DNA of 64,000 nt from Pomphorhynchus laevis (lineage: Eukaryota > Acanthocephala > Palaeacanthocephala > Echinorhynchida > Pomphorhynchidae). Within the stretch, counting starts at the first letter, position 1, and each line of letters starts with the position of its first letter. The translations under genes and the position numbers were made by a program. Positions 19,090-29,825 of the stretch are shown here, piece by piece. The notes beneath the pieces are model-generated. The model was not told the origin of the DNA. It did no database searches and saw nothing but the letters and a program-made list of their open reading frames with translations. The stretch lies in assembly GCA_012934845.2 (NCBI GenBank), contig WNNJ02002209.1:17626-81625 (forward strand). Reading direction: 5' to 3'.

Positions 19090-20150
19090 TCCACTGCGAC
19101 TACTCGTTCCAAGTATTTGCTTTTCTCTCTTGTTTCATGTTATTCGAACAAACATCTACTAATTTCGACCTGTTTGAAGGTGCAAATGCGCTGAAAACGC
19201 ATACGTCTATGATAGTACGCAACGTTCTGTCACCGAAAAGTTCTAAGCATGTTATGTCAAGTTTTGCGTCATTATCACGAGTTGTTGCTAGATTTGTGAA
19301 CACAACATTACGTACGGTAAACAAAACAGGTTCAATCTGGACATTTTGACAAACCTCCGTTAGATTCTGAGATAAAATATTCCGTATAGCATTATGCCGC
19401 ATTGACGGCAGTACACCTAGCCTACACGTGAGCGAATGCTCTATGGATGTTGGTTCTCCGCATTGATATGAACTATGGGTATTATTCTGTAAAAGGTTGT
19501 ATCTCGTTGCTAGTAATCCTTGAAATCGATATTATTTAATCTCGTAACAATTTCATTTGTCGGGTATACATAAGTCAAGAAGACGAACATTTTTTCGAAA
19601 ACATTTTTCATACTTTACCCGAAACAAGAGCAATATTCGATATTTCAATTTTTCCTCTGCTTTGTTTTGTACTACGAGTTTCATTCAGCACCGTAACTTG
19701 ATGCTGATATAGGTCCGTGCCTAAAATACCATTAAGACAAGGAGCGCATAGCATTTGGGATGAGGAATATTCTGTATCTGAACAATTATAATATATGATG
19801 CCAATCTCCCATTTCAAAAGGACAATTTATGAAATAACTTTGCGTATGGAATGTATAACACATTTGAGACCAGCACGCTGCCCGGCACAGAATTGAGTGG
19901 TGCCACACGTTTTGGAGCTTCGGTTGGGCTATGCTGAGAATCGCTTTAGAGATTATCCTCCTAGGTACCTCACCGATACCTATTGGATGTACTCCTGGAT
20001 TTTTATTCAGCGGAATAAGTCTGCTTGCTGTTAGCGCCTTGATGGAAGTTACTGATACGTTACTTGTTGCAAGGAAAATTACGAACAGTGCCAACGCATC
20101 TGTTAAATGACATGATTCATTTCCGAAATCGGTTAGCATCTGTAGCTAGG
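19090..20150 (-). mobile_element. Unclassified RT element with a C-terminal nuclease-like domain
   Basis: Two minus-strand segments fit one protein. At 19786-20139: LTASRLIPLNKNPGVHPIGI then GEVPRRIISKAI, followed in another frame by CGTTQFCAGQRAGLKCVIHS. This is the RT-like pattern (A.RLI.L.K.PGVRPIG.GE..RRI..K, then CAG..AG.E..IHAMR) that I know from many uncharacterised invertebrate retroelement proteins. At 19090-19500: CGEPTSIEHSLTC, then MRHNAIRNIL, QNVQIEPVLF, AKLDITCLELFGDRTL and APSNRSKLVD, the usual C-terminal CxxxxxxxHxxxC/RHN region of the same proteins, with a pattern like PD-(D/E)XK nucleases. The middle (19500-19780) is degraded. It is neither CR1, RTE, gypsy nor the Penelope type seen here. 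Confidence 0.6.
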
Positions 20151-20662
20151 CCCGTGCATCTGTTCCTGACGGCCCTGCTCCCCTTTTAACTTTAAGAGCA
20201 CACGCTATTATATGGGTGGAAATGAAAGTAAATTAGATAGCTTAGATTGTAGATAAGAAAATTTATTAGGATTTATGCTACAATGAATATATGATCGTGA
20301 AACAAGTTGGAGGAAAATAGATATGCATTAACTTGCTTGATAACAATACGCTCAAGGAGTTTAGAGAGGGTTAGGAGAAATGAGATAGGACAGTACGAAG
20401 ATGGTAGTGAAAGGTTGAGAGATTGCTTTTTTAGGAAAGGACAAACAGTGACGCATTTCCAGTTGAAAGGAAATATGCGAATGCGGATAGACAAGTTGAG
20501 CAATATGGTTAGGAAGGGTGAGATAGATTAGCAGATATTTTTAAGCAAGTGAGTGGGAATTGGGTCATAAGGAGAGGTTTTATTAAATAATGACAGAAGA
20601 ACCAAAGAAACTTCATTAGACGAAACGGGAAGAAGGTGGAATAGCTCTGAGAGGGAAGTATT

Positions 20663-20917
20663 TGTTACACGAGCAAAGACAAAATTTAACAATCGACGTT
20701 TTTTACTGCTTCAAAACGACGGAACAAAATAAGTTTTTATACATACGGTTATGCTGTCAAATAGCGGTTAATGTTTCATCAGTAAAGTTAGCGGTTAACG
20801 TTTCATCGGTGAATTGACTGCAGCTTTGCATTCGCCAGCATTTGAGAACAATGAATTATGACGAGACATAACAATACCATTAACAACGCATCCAGAAACA
20901 ATTACATCGATTTAACA
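20663..20917 (-). repeat. LTR of the young element (3' LTR)
   Basis: 255 bp, matches 23480-23734. Outer border next to the GTATT duplication. Confidence 0.9.
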
Positions 20918-20948
20918 CCTCCGCCTGATCTTCCAATCACGAAAATAA

Positions 20949-21734
20949 TTAACCAGTCGAACTTGCGGTAGGAGTATTATTATCAGATGGACATCTACGT
21001 AAATGCGAAATATGATGTGGAACTCCATCAACATTTATACTTGTGTTACTATTGATTCCAGTGACGTTCCCTTGGATCCAGGGTTTATCACACCTACAGA
21101 CTGCTGGTCGCATAAAAACTTGATCTCCAGTAGAAAATTCCGATACAGATGACGACGACTCTCTATTCTCAATACGCTCCCATGGTAGTTTTGATTTATA
21201 TTTATATATCTGATTGTGCGGAATTGATGAATCACATAAGCCTTCTTTTGGCGAAGAATTATACCAATAAATTGCCTCCTCAGTGGTAATGTTACTTCTA
21301 GCCACGATTCGCTTAATAGTCCGGTGCGATCTTTCGACTATTCCGTTGCCACACGGTCTGTTAGCGCACCTGTATATTATATGTACGCCCCATAATTCAC
21401 ACCAATGAGAAAGGGTTTCCGATCTAAAGGCCCTTGCGTTGTCCATCAATATCTCCGCAGGTGGACCACGTTCAAAAAATATCGTTTGCAGCGCTCTAGT
21501 AATTTCGTTCACCGTGCCTTCTTTCAACTTTTTCCAAATCATGAATCGAGATGGACCACAATCAATGCACGACAAATAGAGCGATCCCTTCACATGCACA
21601 GTATCGATTGATAACCTTGACCAATTTTTATTCACTCCTAATTGACCTGTGTCCCAACGTATTGGATGAGGATCAATTCGCTGACACTGAGTGCAGTTTT
21701 TGATATATTCGGCGACATTATGCCTACTAACCAC
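20949..21734 (-). mobile_element. Integrase part of the young LTR element
   Basis: Integrase core: NCTQCQRI, LSIDTVHVKGSLYLSCID (first Asp), ILMDNARAFRSETL (second Asp), GNGIVERSHRTIKRI (Glu), and a C-terminal chromodomain-free tail (QVFMRP, HISHLRRC). Confidence 0.8.
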
Positions 21735-23061
21735 CGAATTCGGATATTTTCGATTTTATTTCTTGAATAGATTTCCATATATTCTCCTGAACAGGTTCAT
21801 CCCAATGTCTGCCGGGGAGTCGTTTCAGAAAACTACAGCAAGGTCTCAACCATCCAGCGATGGGATAGTGTCCAATTAATTTTCCAGTTAATGAAAACAA
21901 TTGTCGTCGCGTTGGAAGACTTTCAGGCCAGCCGATTTCTAATACTCGTGACCAATTCAACCCTGTTGGTAGACTTTGAATTCTTAATCCAAGCACATTT
22001 GACTCACGAATATCCACAGGCTGTTTTGCTTCTAATCCGAATTTTGCAAGAAGCTTCAATACGTTGTCATTTGCAATTTTAGTATTGTCGACAATGATAT
22101 CGTCCAAATAACTATCTGTGGACTGAGCTACTAGCATATCCTTGCTGAGGACAAAATGTACAATAGCTTTAAGTATTCGCGGTGCAATGTTAAGTCCAAA
22201 ACCCAATCTCGTAAGTACATATCGCTTGTTTCTATAAACGACCACCTGATACGGCCATAGAGATTCGTCGACATGAATTTGTAGATATGCGCGCCGAAGA
22301 TCAATTAATGACAAACGATCTCCCCACCTCCGCCAATTCCTTAGCTTTGAAATACAGACGTCAGAATCTGCAGTATGGCTGGATATATACGAGTTAAGTA
22401 GTCTGAAATCCATAACTGGACGTACTTTATTTTTGCTTTCTTGAGCAACCGCTAACAATGGAATCACTGCTTCAGCTTCCCCATTGTATTCTTTAAGCCA
22501 TCCATTAGTAATCCAGGTCTCAATCTCTGCCTCGTATTGAGATCTTAATGTAGGATTGACATGATATTCAGTTACACTATTATGAATAAATGCCGGTGTG
22601 CCAGTTAGCCATTTCCATTTTACCAACCAAAAGTTACCATTGAATTGTGCATGAAAGTCAGCATCATCGATTACATTAGCGCTATCAGATGTACTCGAAA
22701 TTTTTGTCACCGAAGTTTGCATACTAACAGGATAACTCGAAGGAAACTTCACATCTCCGTTATCATTAATAGAAACACCTCCAATCTTTTTGATCACATC
22801 CATTCCCAACAACATCTGATATGGACCACCAATATCTGAAGATAGGCACGGTATATTCACCGATCTCGTTTCGATAGAAATTTCCATTTGTCCGGTTTCA
22901 TAACATTTCACCGCATTTCCGTTCATCATTGTGACCCACGTGGCGCCATTAACATCCGGGAAAGGATGTTTAAATATATCTGTAACAAGTCGACGCGACA
23001 CAATACTTCTCGAACAACCAGTATCAACAAGTGCGACCGCAAGACGCCCATTTATTGTCAC
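21727..23061 (-). mobile_element. Protease-RT part of the young LTR element
   Basis: Aspartic protease near the start (DTGCSRS), a flap/central region with LLGMDVIKKIGG, then RT with PVMDFRLLN, LIDLRRAYLQ, LGFGLNIAPRI and YLDDI. It overlaps the integrase part at its end. Confidence 0.8.
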
Positions 23062-23111
23062 GTTAATTGTAGGTAGTGCATCATCAGAGGGACAGGGAAG
23101 ACCAGCAGCAC

Positions 23112-23465
23112 TTAATACTGTGCCTCCCCATCGATGTTTGCATACCTTTCCAAATCTGCAGCATATGCGTCCAACGATTCGCCTTCTTGGTATTCTCGAT
23201 TATTATATTTCGTAAAGGCATCAAAATCTGTAGTACCAAATGCTCGCAGCAAGGCCGCTTTGAGTTGAGAATAATCGGATTTTTGTTCCGCTGACAAATT
23301 TCTATAAATCGCATACGCCGGTCCGTCAAAGAATAGAGGAATAAACTTTTCGAGCTTTTTAACAGCTTGCAAGTCTGCGATCATCTCCGCCCGCTCCAAC
23401 CATGCTCCAAAATCGCATTCTCCGTTAAACGGTTTAATAAGGTCTCCAAAGCGCACTTTATCCAT
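23112..23465 (-). mobile_element. Gag part of the young LTR element
   Basis: Reads as a retrotransposon gag capsid-type region: PFNGECDFGAWLERAEMIAD, KKLEKFIPLFFDGPAYAIYR, LKAALLRAFG, YAADLERYA. It starts 15 bases inside the 5' LTR border. No zinc knuckle is seen. Confidence 0.7.
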
Positions 23466-23479
23466 AAGCCGAAATAGCT

Positions 23480-23734
23480 TCTTACACGAGCAAAGACAAA
23501 ATTTAACAATCGACGTTTTTTACTGCTTCAAAACGACGGAACAAAATAAGTTTTTATACATACGGTTATGCTGTCAAATAGCGGTTAATGTTTCATCAGT
23601 AAAGTTAGCGGTTAACGTTTCATCGGTGAATTGACTGCAGCTTTGCATTCGCCAGCATTTGAGAACAATGAATTATGACGAGACATAACAATACCATTAA
23701 CAACGCATCCAGAAACAATTACATCGATTTAACA
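23480..23734 (-). repeat. LTR of the young element (5' LTR)
   Basis: 255 bp, matches 20663-20917. Outer border next to GTATT at 23735-23739, followed by LINE A sequence. Confidence 0.9.
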
Positions 23735-24676
23735 GTATTTAAAGAAAAGAGAGGACACAAGAGGCATACGGATAGAAGGGAAAGTAAATTAGATAGCTTA
23801 AATTGTAGATAAGAAGAAAATTCATCAGGATATATGTTACAAGGTGTAGATGATCGTGAAAGAATTGAGTTTAAGATTTTCCAATGAGATTTAGAGTTGG
23901 AAGAAGACGAGTTGATTTCGCCAAAAGAAAGTACATTTTGTACGCTTAAGAATGCGATGGGAACGGCGTAGAGAAAGATAGGAAGCACGGATATTTGGAA
24001 TGAGTTGAGATAACGTGTAAGAAAGCGATTAAACACCGAAAAGAGTGACGAAGTCGATGTTTAGTAAAACTACAGTCGGAATCGAGCCAAGGAGCATGGC
24101 ACTAGGCAGAAGGTTATTGAGGATATTCGTAAGTTCATAATCAAACAGAATGCAGAGATCATCGGGAGAAAGATAGTTAACTGAAAATGCGATGAGTGAA
24201 GAATTGAGTAAGGACGCCCAGAGAATCGGGATATCGAGAAGTTTTCAGGGTCGATTTGGAGTAGCTAATGTTAGAAGAGAAGGAGGATGGGGACGTGTAA
24301 GAGGGACATGGAGACAAGCAAAGCGAGGAAATACCCTTGTAGATTGAGAGTCGACAATTCGTAGAAGAGGCGAAGAGATCATCGATAATATGAGCAGGAG
24401 AATGACAGTAAAGATTACTGCAAAGGAAGGATACAAAATATAATTCGTTCGAATCTCTATTGTTTACAATAATATATAAAGTGGGTATTTTTAATTACAT
24501 ATCGGCAACTGATTAATAATTAATTTGAATTTTAATTTATCTTTTGATTATCAATTTATATGTTCATTATAGTTTAAGTGAATAATTCAATATCAACGAC
24601 TAACAGCGTTTTTTAAAATAATTTTTTGACAAATATTTTTAATAAAATTACAAAATAATTATATTTTCAAATACAT

Positions 24677-25590
24677 TTAGGTTGACCAATGTGCTAGCCA
24701 TCTGTTTCTTGGTATAAATCTGTTCAACCAAGGCAATTTATCGAGAATATCCAATAAAATTTGATAAGGGCATGCGGTTGATGGAGCTATTGTCGACGTG
24801 ACCGCTACTTCATAATCAATTGCATTCATGTAAAAATGACTAATTGTTAAATTGAGTATACACATCTCGGTAATTGCTGTCATGTTTGATGATTTTATTG
24901 GTTTCTGGAACAAATCAAACTCATCTATCACTGGACATATTTCATCAATTTTAAAATAGTGTTTGCTATTACGTTTTAAGCTCGATACCTTCTGTTTCGT
25001 GTTATTTTTCAGAATACATGTTGTTGAATCTCCGTTCAACAGCATTGAATGAGCTTGCATATTTTGCAAGTGAATTGAACAAGGTAGTTCTAGAATATCT
25101 TGTAAATTATACTTTAGAAAATGATTTCTACGTTTTAGCCACAACGAGTATCGAAGCAATGGGTCAACGTTTTTAAGTTTAGTATTTCTTAATGAAATTT
25201 TAAGTTCTTTCCTTTTCTTGTTAGTTTTTATGTCAATACAGAATGAATTGCAATGTATAACTGATAACGGATTATTATCTAAATTTATGTTAGTAATAGA
25301 CGGTAGATTGTAAAACTGTCCCTCTGCTAATTTAATTATCTTATTAGCTGATAAATCAAGGTGCGTAAGGTGTCGAATATTCAAGATTGGAAGATCAACG
25401 ATGTCATTTTTGGAAAGGTCGAAAAAACTAAGGTTTGTTTGCTTAGCAACGTCATCAGTCATCATGTATATATGAGAATTACTTAATGCTAATGCTTTCA
25501 AATACTTCATTTCGCTAAACGGATCCCCACATGCGTTAGAGAGTTTAAAATTACCTTTGTCAATTAACGGATTCTCCGTATTCGTCAAAA
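24677..25590 (-). CDS. LRR protein gene, proposed exon 2
   Basis: An open minus-strand frame of about 303 codons continues an LRR solenoid: YLKALALSNSHIYMM, LSFFDLSKNDIVDLPIL, LTHLDLSANKIIKLAEGQFYNL, ITNINLDNNPLSVI, then a Cys-containing C-terminal flank (HCNSFCIDI) and a non-repeat region with further Cys and N-glycosylation sites (NLT, NMT). It ends at a stop without a membrane segment. The proposed acceptor is the AG at 25591-25592 after a CTAAT branch-like site. With the donor at 28633 the joined frame is 540 codons including stop, and phase is preserved (1 + 2). Likely a secreted or extracellular-matrix LRR protein. Single-exon fragments of a decayed gene are the alternative. Confidence 0.55.
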
Positions 25591-26997
25591 CTTGGAATAT
25601 TGATTAGTTGCAGTTTCAAATAGATTTTTAACTTAACATTTTTGTTGTTCAATTTGAATTTATTCATTAAAAATATAATTCATATTTAAGATTGATATTA
25701 ATAATATTATCTTAATATTATAATATAAGTATAATATTATTATATTAAATATTATTAATATTTATTATTTCAATATTAATACTATAAATACAAGAATTAA
25801 ATATAACGCAAATTCGGTCTTCGAAGAGTGAATTGGCAAAATTGGAGATGGAACGTATTATGTCAACGCTGTCTGATGATGAGGTGTGTGCTCATAATTA
25901 TATATCGTTTAAAGGAGCGTCATCGTGGCTTAATGTACGATTATTAACCTAAGTACGTTTGCTGTGACAGAAAATAAGCATCGCCCTAGTCAGAAATATT
26001 TCGGCTCCGGAAAAGTATTCAAACTAATTTCACATTTTCTGACAATTTCAAAATTATAAAGTTATGTATGGGCCCATTTGAGGGAACCCCTTTTTCTTTA
26101 AATTGTTGATAATAAATTATTATATTAAAAAAATATTAATACTATTAATATTATAATAATATTGTTATAATATTGTTTTGTCTTTCGTGGTTTCAACCAG
26201 CGGTGATCTTTGAAAGTCTAGGTCAATAATTCTAAATGCTTAGCGGATAACATGGAAGGAAAATGAAATATCAACTATGCCGAAGCCGTAACTAAATTAC
26301 GAACAACAGTTAGTATTCTTTCAGCTCGTGCGGTTTAAGCAAGCTGCCGTGTAACTAGATTAGATATATATTCTGTCTAGATGGGCAAGAACACAGACAT
26401 GTAATGGTGATGAAAATATTCAATCCACTTGCAGGAACCATAACAAAATTAAAAATAAATATTTATATTTAAAAATGATTTAGAAAAAATCTATTTTGTT
26501 TTAAATTAAAAAAAACATATTATCATAAAATTTAATAATTATAAAATCAAGGAATATTTGTTTTGTTAATATGCGAATATAGTTCCTTTTTACTTAATTG
26601 TATATCCTGAAGGAGTCGTATATACGCTTATGAATTGTATTTAATGTGATTATTAATTTAATAATTTTTTAAGAATATTGGTTCATGAAGATGTACTTAA
26701 CTGTTTACAATAGAAATCGTATTAAAATTGTATTAAATATTGTATTTAAATCATATAATCGATATTTCAAGTATAGTATGCATGTTATTAAAAGAGTGAA
26801 ATAGCAAAAATTGCCATAAAACTTCAGATTTCATATAAAATATAATAAAAAATCTATTTTAAAATCTATTTATTTCAATATTAAGATAGTGTTATGCTTA
26901 TATTTCTTCCTGATATAGACATCAGTCATTTTTTAAATATGTTTTTGAAATGTTTTTTTTTAAACATTTCTAATGTTTTAGAAATAAAAACATTAGA

Positions 26998-27765
26998 AAA
27001 ATGTAGTGGAGTATATATTTAGACAAGTAAAAGGTGTTCCAATGGGTGGTAATAGTAGCCCAATTATAGCTGACTTGTTTTTAAGCTTTATAGAATATGA
27101 ATTTGTTCATAACTGTTTAAAAAATAAATCTAAACAATATAAATATATGAAATATATGTTTCGATACATTGATGATATATGTGTATTTAATTCTAATAAT
27201 TTTTATTCAATTAGTGAGCACATTTATCCAGAAAGCCTTATTCTTAACAAAACCAATATTAATGATAAAGAAGGTGTATATCTAGATATGAACATTAAAT
27301 TAACATTAACTAAAACTACTATTAATTTATATCGTAAAGATGACATATTTAAATTTACAAGAAACATATTTTTGCATGAGCATTCATGCATACCATATAA
27401 TATAAAATATAATATATTAAATAATGAAATTTTAAGAATTGCAACAATATGTAATGATATTGGCTTTCTTCAAAATCATTTAAATAATTTAATAGATGCA
27501 TATTTTAAACTGGGTTACTATGAAAATACCATCAAACAGAAAATAGTAACATATATAAATCAACACAATAATATTAAAAATAAATTTAAACTCTTAAGTG
27601 GCACATTTTTATGGATGGATAATAAATAATATATTTTGTATTAGAATAGGATACTAGATAGTTATTTCAGATGAAATACATCATTAGCATGTATTCTGCC
27701 CCGCTGCCATGTTGGGTAGAGGAGTTAGGGGCCGAAACCTGATAGCATAGCAGTTCCTTACATGT
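26998..27765 (+). mobile_element. Penelope-like (family P) RT fragment with 3' end, copy 1
   Basis: Contains the RT frame 27006-27629 and a 3' untranslated part ending in a conserved block (CCCCGCTGCCATGTTGGGTA ... GAAACCTGATAGCATAGCAG) at about 27698-27760. The same end recurs in many places in the window (28400, 38100, 42300, 60100, 60600, 63200). 5' parts, including any endonuclease, are missing. Confidence 0.7.
27006..27629 (+). CDS. Penelope-like reverse transcriptase, C-terminal two-thirds
   Basis: 207 codons, open to a natural-looking stop. It shows RQVKGVPMGGNSSPIIADLF (motif B; compare MGxxxSPxxA of Penelope-like RTs), MFRYIDDICVFN (motif C catalytic Asp pair), the IYPESLILNKTNIND segment, GVYLDMNIKL and NLYRKDDIFKF (compare FLDV.I and VYRK in the family), then a helical thumb (NNEILRIATICNDIGFLQNH). 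The pattern also matches a common group of invertebrate RTs with YIDD and RDDFNF-like blocks that I cannot place more exactly. No GIY-YIG domain follows. Strong A/T codon bias, like its surroundings. Frame is intact from its first Met but motif A is missing, so it is truncated. Confidence 0.7.
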   Translation: MEYIFRQVKGVPMGGNSSPIIADLFLSFIEYEFVHNCLKNKSKQYKYMKYMFRYIDDICVFNSNNFYSISEHIYPESLILNKTNINDKEGVYLDMNIKLTLTKTTINLYRKDDIFKFTRNIFLHEHSCIPYNIKYNILNNEILRIATICNDIGFLQNHLNNLIDAYFKLGYYENTIKQKIVTYINQHNNIKNKFKLLSGTFLWMDNK

Positions 27766-28490
27766 AATTATTTTTTCATGAGTATTCATGTATAGCATAT
27801 AATATAAAATATAATACAACTAAATCTAAACAATATAAATATATGAAATATATGTTTCGATATATTGATGATATATGTGTATTTAACTCTAATAATTTTT
27901 ATTCAATTAGTGAAGAAATTTATCCAAGTAGCCTTATTCTTAATAAAACCAATATTAATGATAACGTTTGTATATCTAGATATAAACGTTAAATTAATTT
28001 CAATTGAAATTATTAATTTATTTCGTAAAGATGACATAAATTTACAAACATATTTTTGCATGAGCAGTCATGCATACCATATAATATAATACATTAAATA
28101 ATGAAATTTTAAGAATTGCAACAATTTGTAACGATATTGACTTTCTTCAACTCATTTAAATAATTTAATAGATGCTTATTTTAAACTAGGTTACTATAAA
28201 AATAACATCAAATAGAAAATAGTAAAAAAAAATAACAAAAAATAGTTTTATATATAAATCAACACAATAATATTAAAAATAAATTTAAACTATTAAGAGG
28301 AAAATTTTTATTGATGGATAATAAATAATATACTTTATATTAATATATAATACTAGAAAATCAAATTTCATCTGAGGAAATACGTCATTATCACGCGTTT
28401 GGCCCCGCTGCTATGTTGGGTCGAGGAATAAGGGCTGAAACCTGATAGCATAGCAGTTCCTCCTGATGACCTCTAATCCTTATTAGTATA
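27766..28490 (+). mobile_element. Penelope-like (family P), copy 2, degraded
   Basis: Starts with a scrambled piece and then repeats the YIDD region (frame from 27840: MFRYIDDICVFNSNNF), the RKDDI block and the thumb region with frame breaks, and ends in the family 3' block at 28403-28480 (GAAACCTGATAGCATAGCAG then CTCCTGATGACCTCTAAT). Confidence 0.7.
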
Positions 28491-28633
28491 CATTGTCTGT
28501 TATTTATTAGTCAATTCATTGAATTAATATTAAATATAATATAAATAATATCCATTATTTATAAAACAAGCAGAATGTCCGCTTTGCTTTGCTCAACTGA
28601 AATTAAACAGATGGTAATTTTAAAAACTCTGAC

Positions 28634-29339
28634 TTATGTGGGTAAAATAATTGTCAGACAGATCAAGTTCCTCAATATTTACAGTCAGTAATTTCATCAG
28701 TGTGTATAACGAGGCATCGTTAATTTTTAGTTTCGACAGATCTGCCTTTCTAATACTTGGCAATAACACATTATTCAGGCTAATAAACCCGCTTTGCATA
28801 TTAGTCATTTTAATGTAAATCAATTTTATAACTGGTGGAAGGAATGAAAACATATCCCTGATTTTGTTGTAGGATAGATCAATAGCTCTTATGTAAGCGC
28901 TGTCGTTAAATGAATTTCCTAATACTGTGTCAATTATATTGTCAGATAAATGGTAAAATTCAATCGATATAAACGGCCCGTACCAAACCGCTTCCAAAGT
29001 TCGAATTAAGTTATGTCGGAAATCCACAATCCAGTGGTAATGAAAATGTACACCTTCAATTTGTGTCATTATTGGTCCAGCCGGTTTCTTTCCAGTATAG
29101 TAAGAACAATTCAGTGTCCGGCTCCCCTTCATTTTGTAATTTGGTAAACTTTTCATCGACTTAGGGATATTACCAATTTCTTCGTGACGCATTAATCTTT
29201 TGTCACAGGTGCAGATTCCGGGTGTTTTGTAGTCCGGGCATTCTTTAGTGTAAAAGTACCCATATGTGCTGGTTAAAGCATATATAACATTTAATTGCTG
29301 ATGTAGAAAATAAATCAACACTATGTGCCAATGTATCAT
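28634..29339 (-). CDS. LRR protein gene, proposed exon 1 (signal peptide, LRRNT, LRRs)
   Basis: I start at the ATG at 29339 (an upstream in-frame Met at 29483 would put 48 basic residues before a clear signal peptide). Residues 1-21 (MIHWHIVLIYFLHQQLNVIY) form a hydrophobic signal peptide. Residues about 32-45 (ECPDYKTPGICTCDK) look like an LRR N-terminal cysteine cap. LRRs follow from about residue 100: FRHNLIRTLEAVW, FYHLSDNIIDTVLGNSF, IRAIDLSYNKIRDMFSF, IEELDLSDNYFTHI. The frame stops at 28620 just beyond a possible donor. Toll-like or other LRR receptors share this layout, but no TIR domain or transmembrane segment is visible in either exon. Confidence 0.6.
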
Positions 29340-29667
29340 CTTCACTAGTCGTGCTAATTTACTGTTTTGCTTAAATGTTGTTCGATATTTAAATTGTTTG
29401 GAATAAGCGCGAATTTTATCGATGAAAATGAGTGATTTAAAATTATTGCTTAATAGAAGAACGGAAACAAAGGACAAATTCAATCGATTAAATGATTAGA
29501 TTATTAATAATATAATGAATTAGAAATATTTAATAAATTAATTATTTTAATTACGCATCCGATAAGAATTGTTTGGCGTAGCAATTGTCCCGCTATAGCA
29601 CAAATGTTCTGGAACATTCGATTAATTAAACTACGTTAAATCTATGCTTATAAATGAAAATTTTAGG

Positions 29668-29825
29668 ATTTCCGACATAACTTAATTCGAACTTTGGAAG
29701 CGGTTTGGTACGGGCCGTTTATATCGATTGAATTGTACCATTTATCTGATAATATAATTCACACAGTATTAGGAAATTCATTTAACGACAGCGCTTACAT
29801 AAAGCTATTGATCCTAAAGAGCTAG
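29668..29825 (+). pseudogene. Inverted partial copy of LRR exon 1
   Basis: Plus-strand sequence encodes the same residues as the minus strand at about 28890-29022 (IRTLEAVWYGPFISIE, LSDNII, TVLGNSFNDSAYI) with a few changes. It is therefore an inverted duplicate of part of the LRR exon, about 650 bp from its source. It has no start or repeat on either side and ends near an in-frame break after AYI. Confidence 0.75.

Larger units (their letters stand above)
20663..23734 (-). mobile_element. Young LTR retroelement, probably Ty3/gypsy-like (fossil copy)
   Basis: 3072 bp, bounded by direct 255-bp terminal repeats that look identical except at one internal edge. TG...CA ends are read at the outer borders, with a 5-bp target duplication GTATT at 20658-20662 and 23735-23739. 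Parts on the minus strand: gag, protease, RT, integrase. Protease is VALVDTGCSRSIVS; RT has VRPVMDFR, LIDLRRAYLQIHV and SYLDDII; integrase has a NCTQC zinc-site remnant and the DN/RSHR blocks. The order protease-RT-integrase favours Ty3/gypsy. The clade is uncertain. It is short for the group and probably not complete, with few breaks. The LTR identity argues for recent insertion. Confidence 0.85.
20215..24440 (-). mobile_element. LINE family A, copy 4, interrupted by an LTR element
   Basis: Minus-strand LINE fragments flank the LTR element: 20215-20662 (RT blocks 0-2: FPFNWKCVTVCPFLKKQSLN, SYCPISFLLTLSKLLERI) and 23735-24440 (endonuclease end and linker, equivalent to A2 4090-4900). At 20222-20298 there is an extra copy of an approximately 78-base segment that also occurs at about 23780-23860, so the left part is itself rearranged. 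The site of LTR insertion corresponds to A2 position about 4191, which shows the uninterrupted sequence. Confidence 0.8.
25591..28633 (-). other. Proposed 3-kb intron of the LRR gene, holding Penelope-like copies
   Basis: Between the two LRR exons. 25591-26997 is AT-rich with runs of AATATT-type low complexity (25690-25790, 26100-26170) and no gene seen. 26998-28490 is occupied by two plus-strand Penelope-like fragments, opposite to the gene. The donor candidate is GTCAGA at 28633, which is weak. Confidence 0.45.

Noticed and set aside
21405-23294. Plus-strand frames across 21.4-23.3 kb as genes
   Set aside because: Antisense shadows of the LTR element's coding parts.
25690-26170. AATATT-rich tracts as a satellite
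   Set aside because: No regular period was found; ordinary low-complexity AT DNA.
28403-28490. GAAAC followed by CTGATGA in the family P 3' block as a circularly permuted hammerhead ribozyme
   Set aside because: Stem III (CTG/CAG) and an outer stem can be drawn, but only about 4 bases lie between the would-be cleavage triplet and CTGATGA, too few for stem I, and extra bases interrupt the core. Kept only as a conserved stem-loop.
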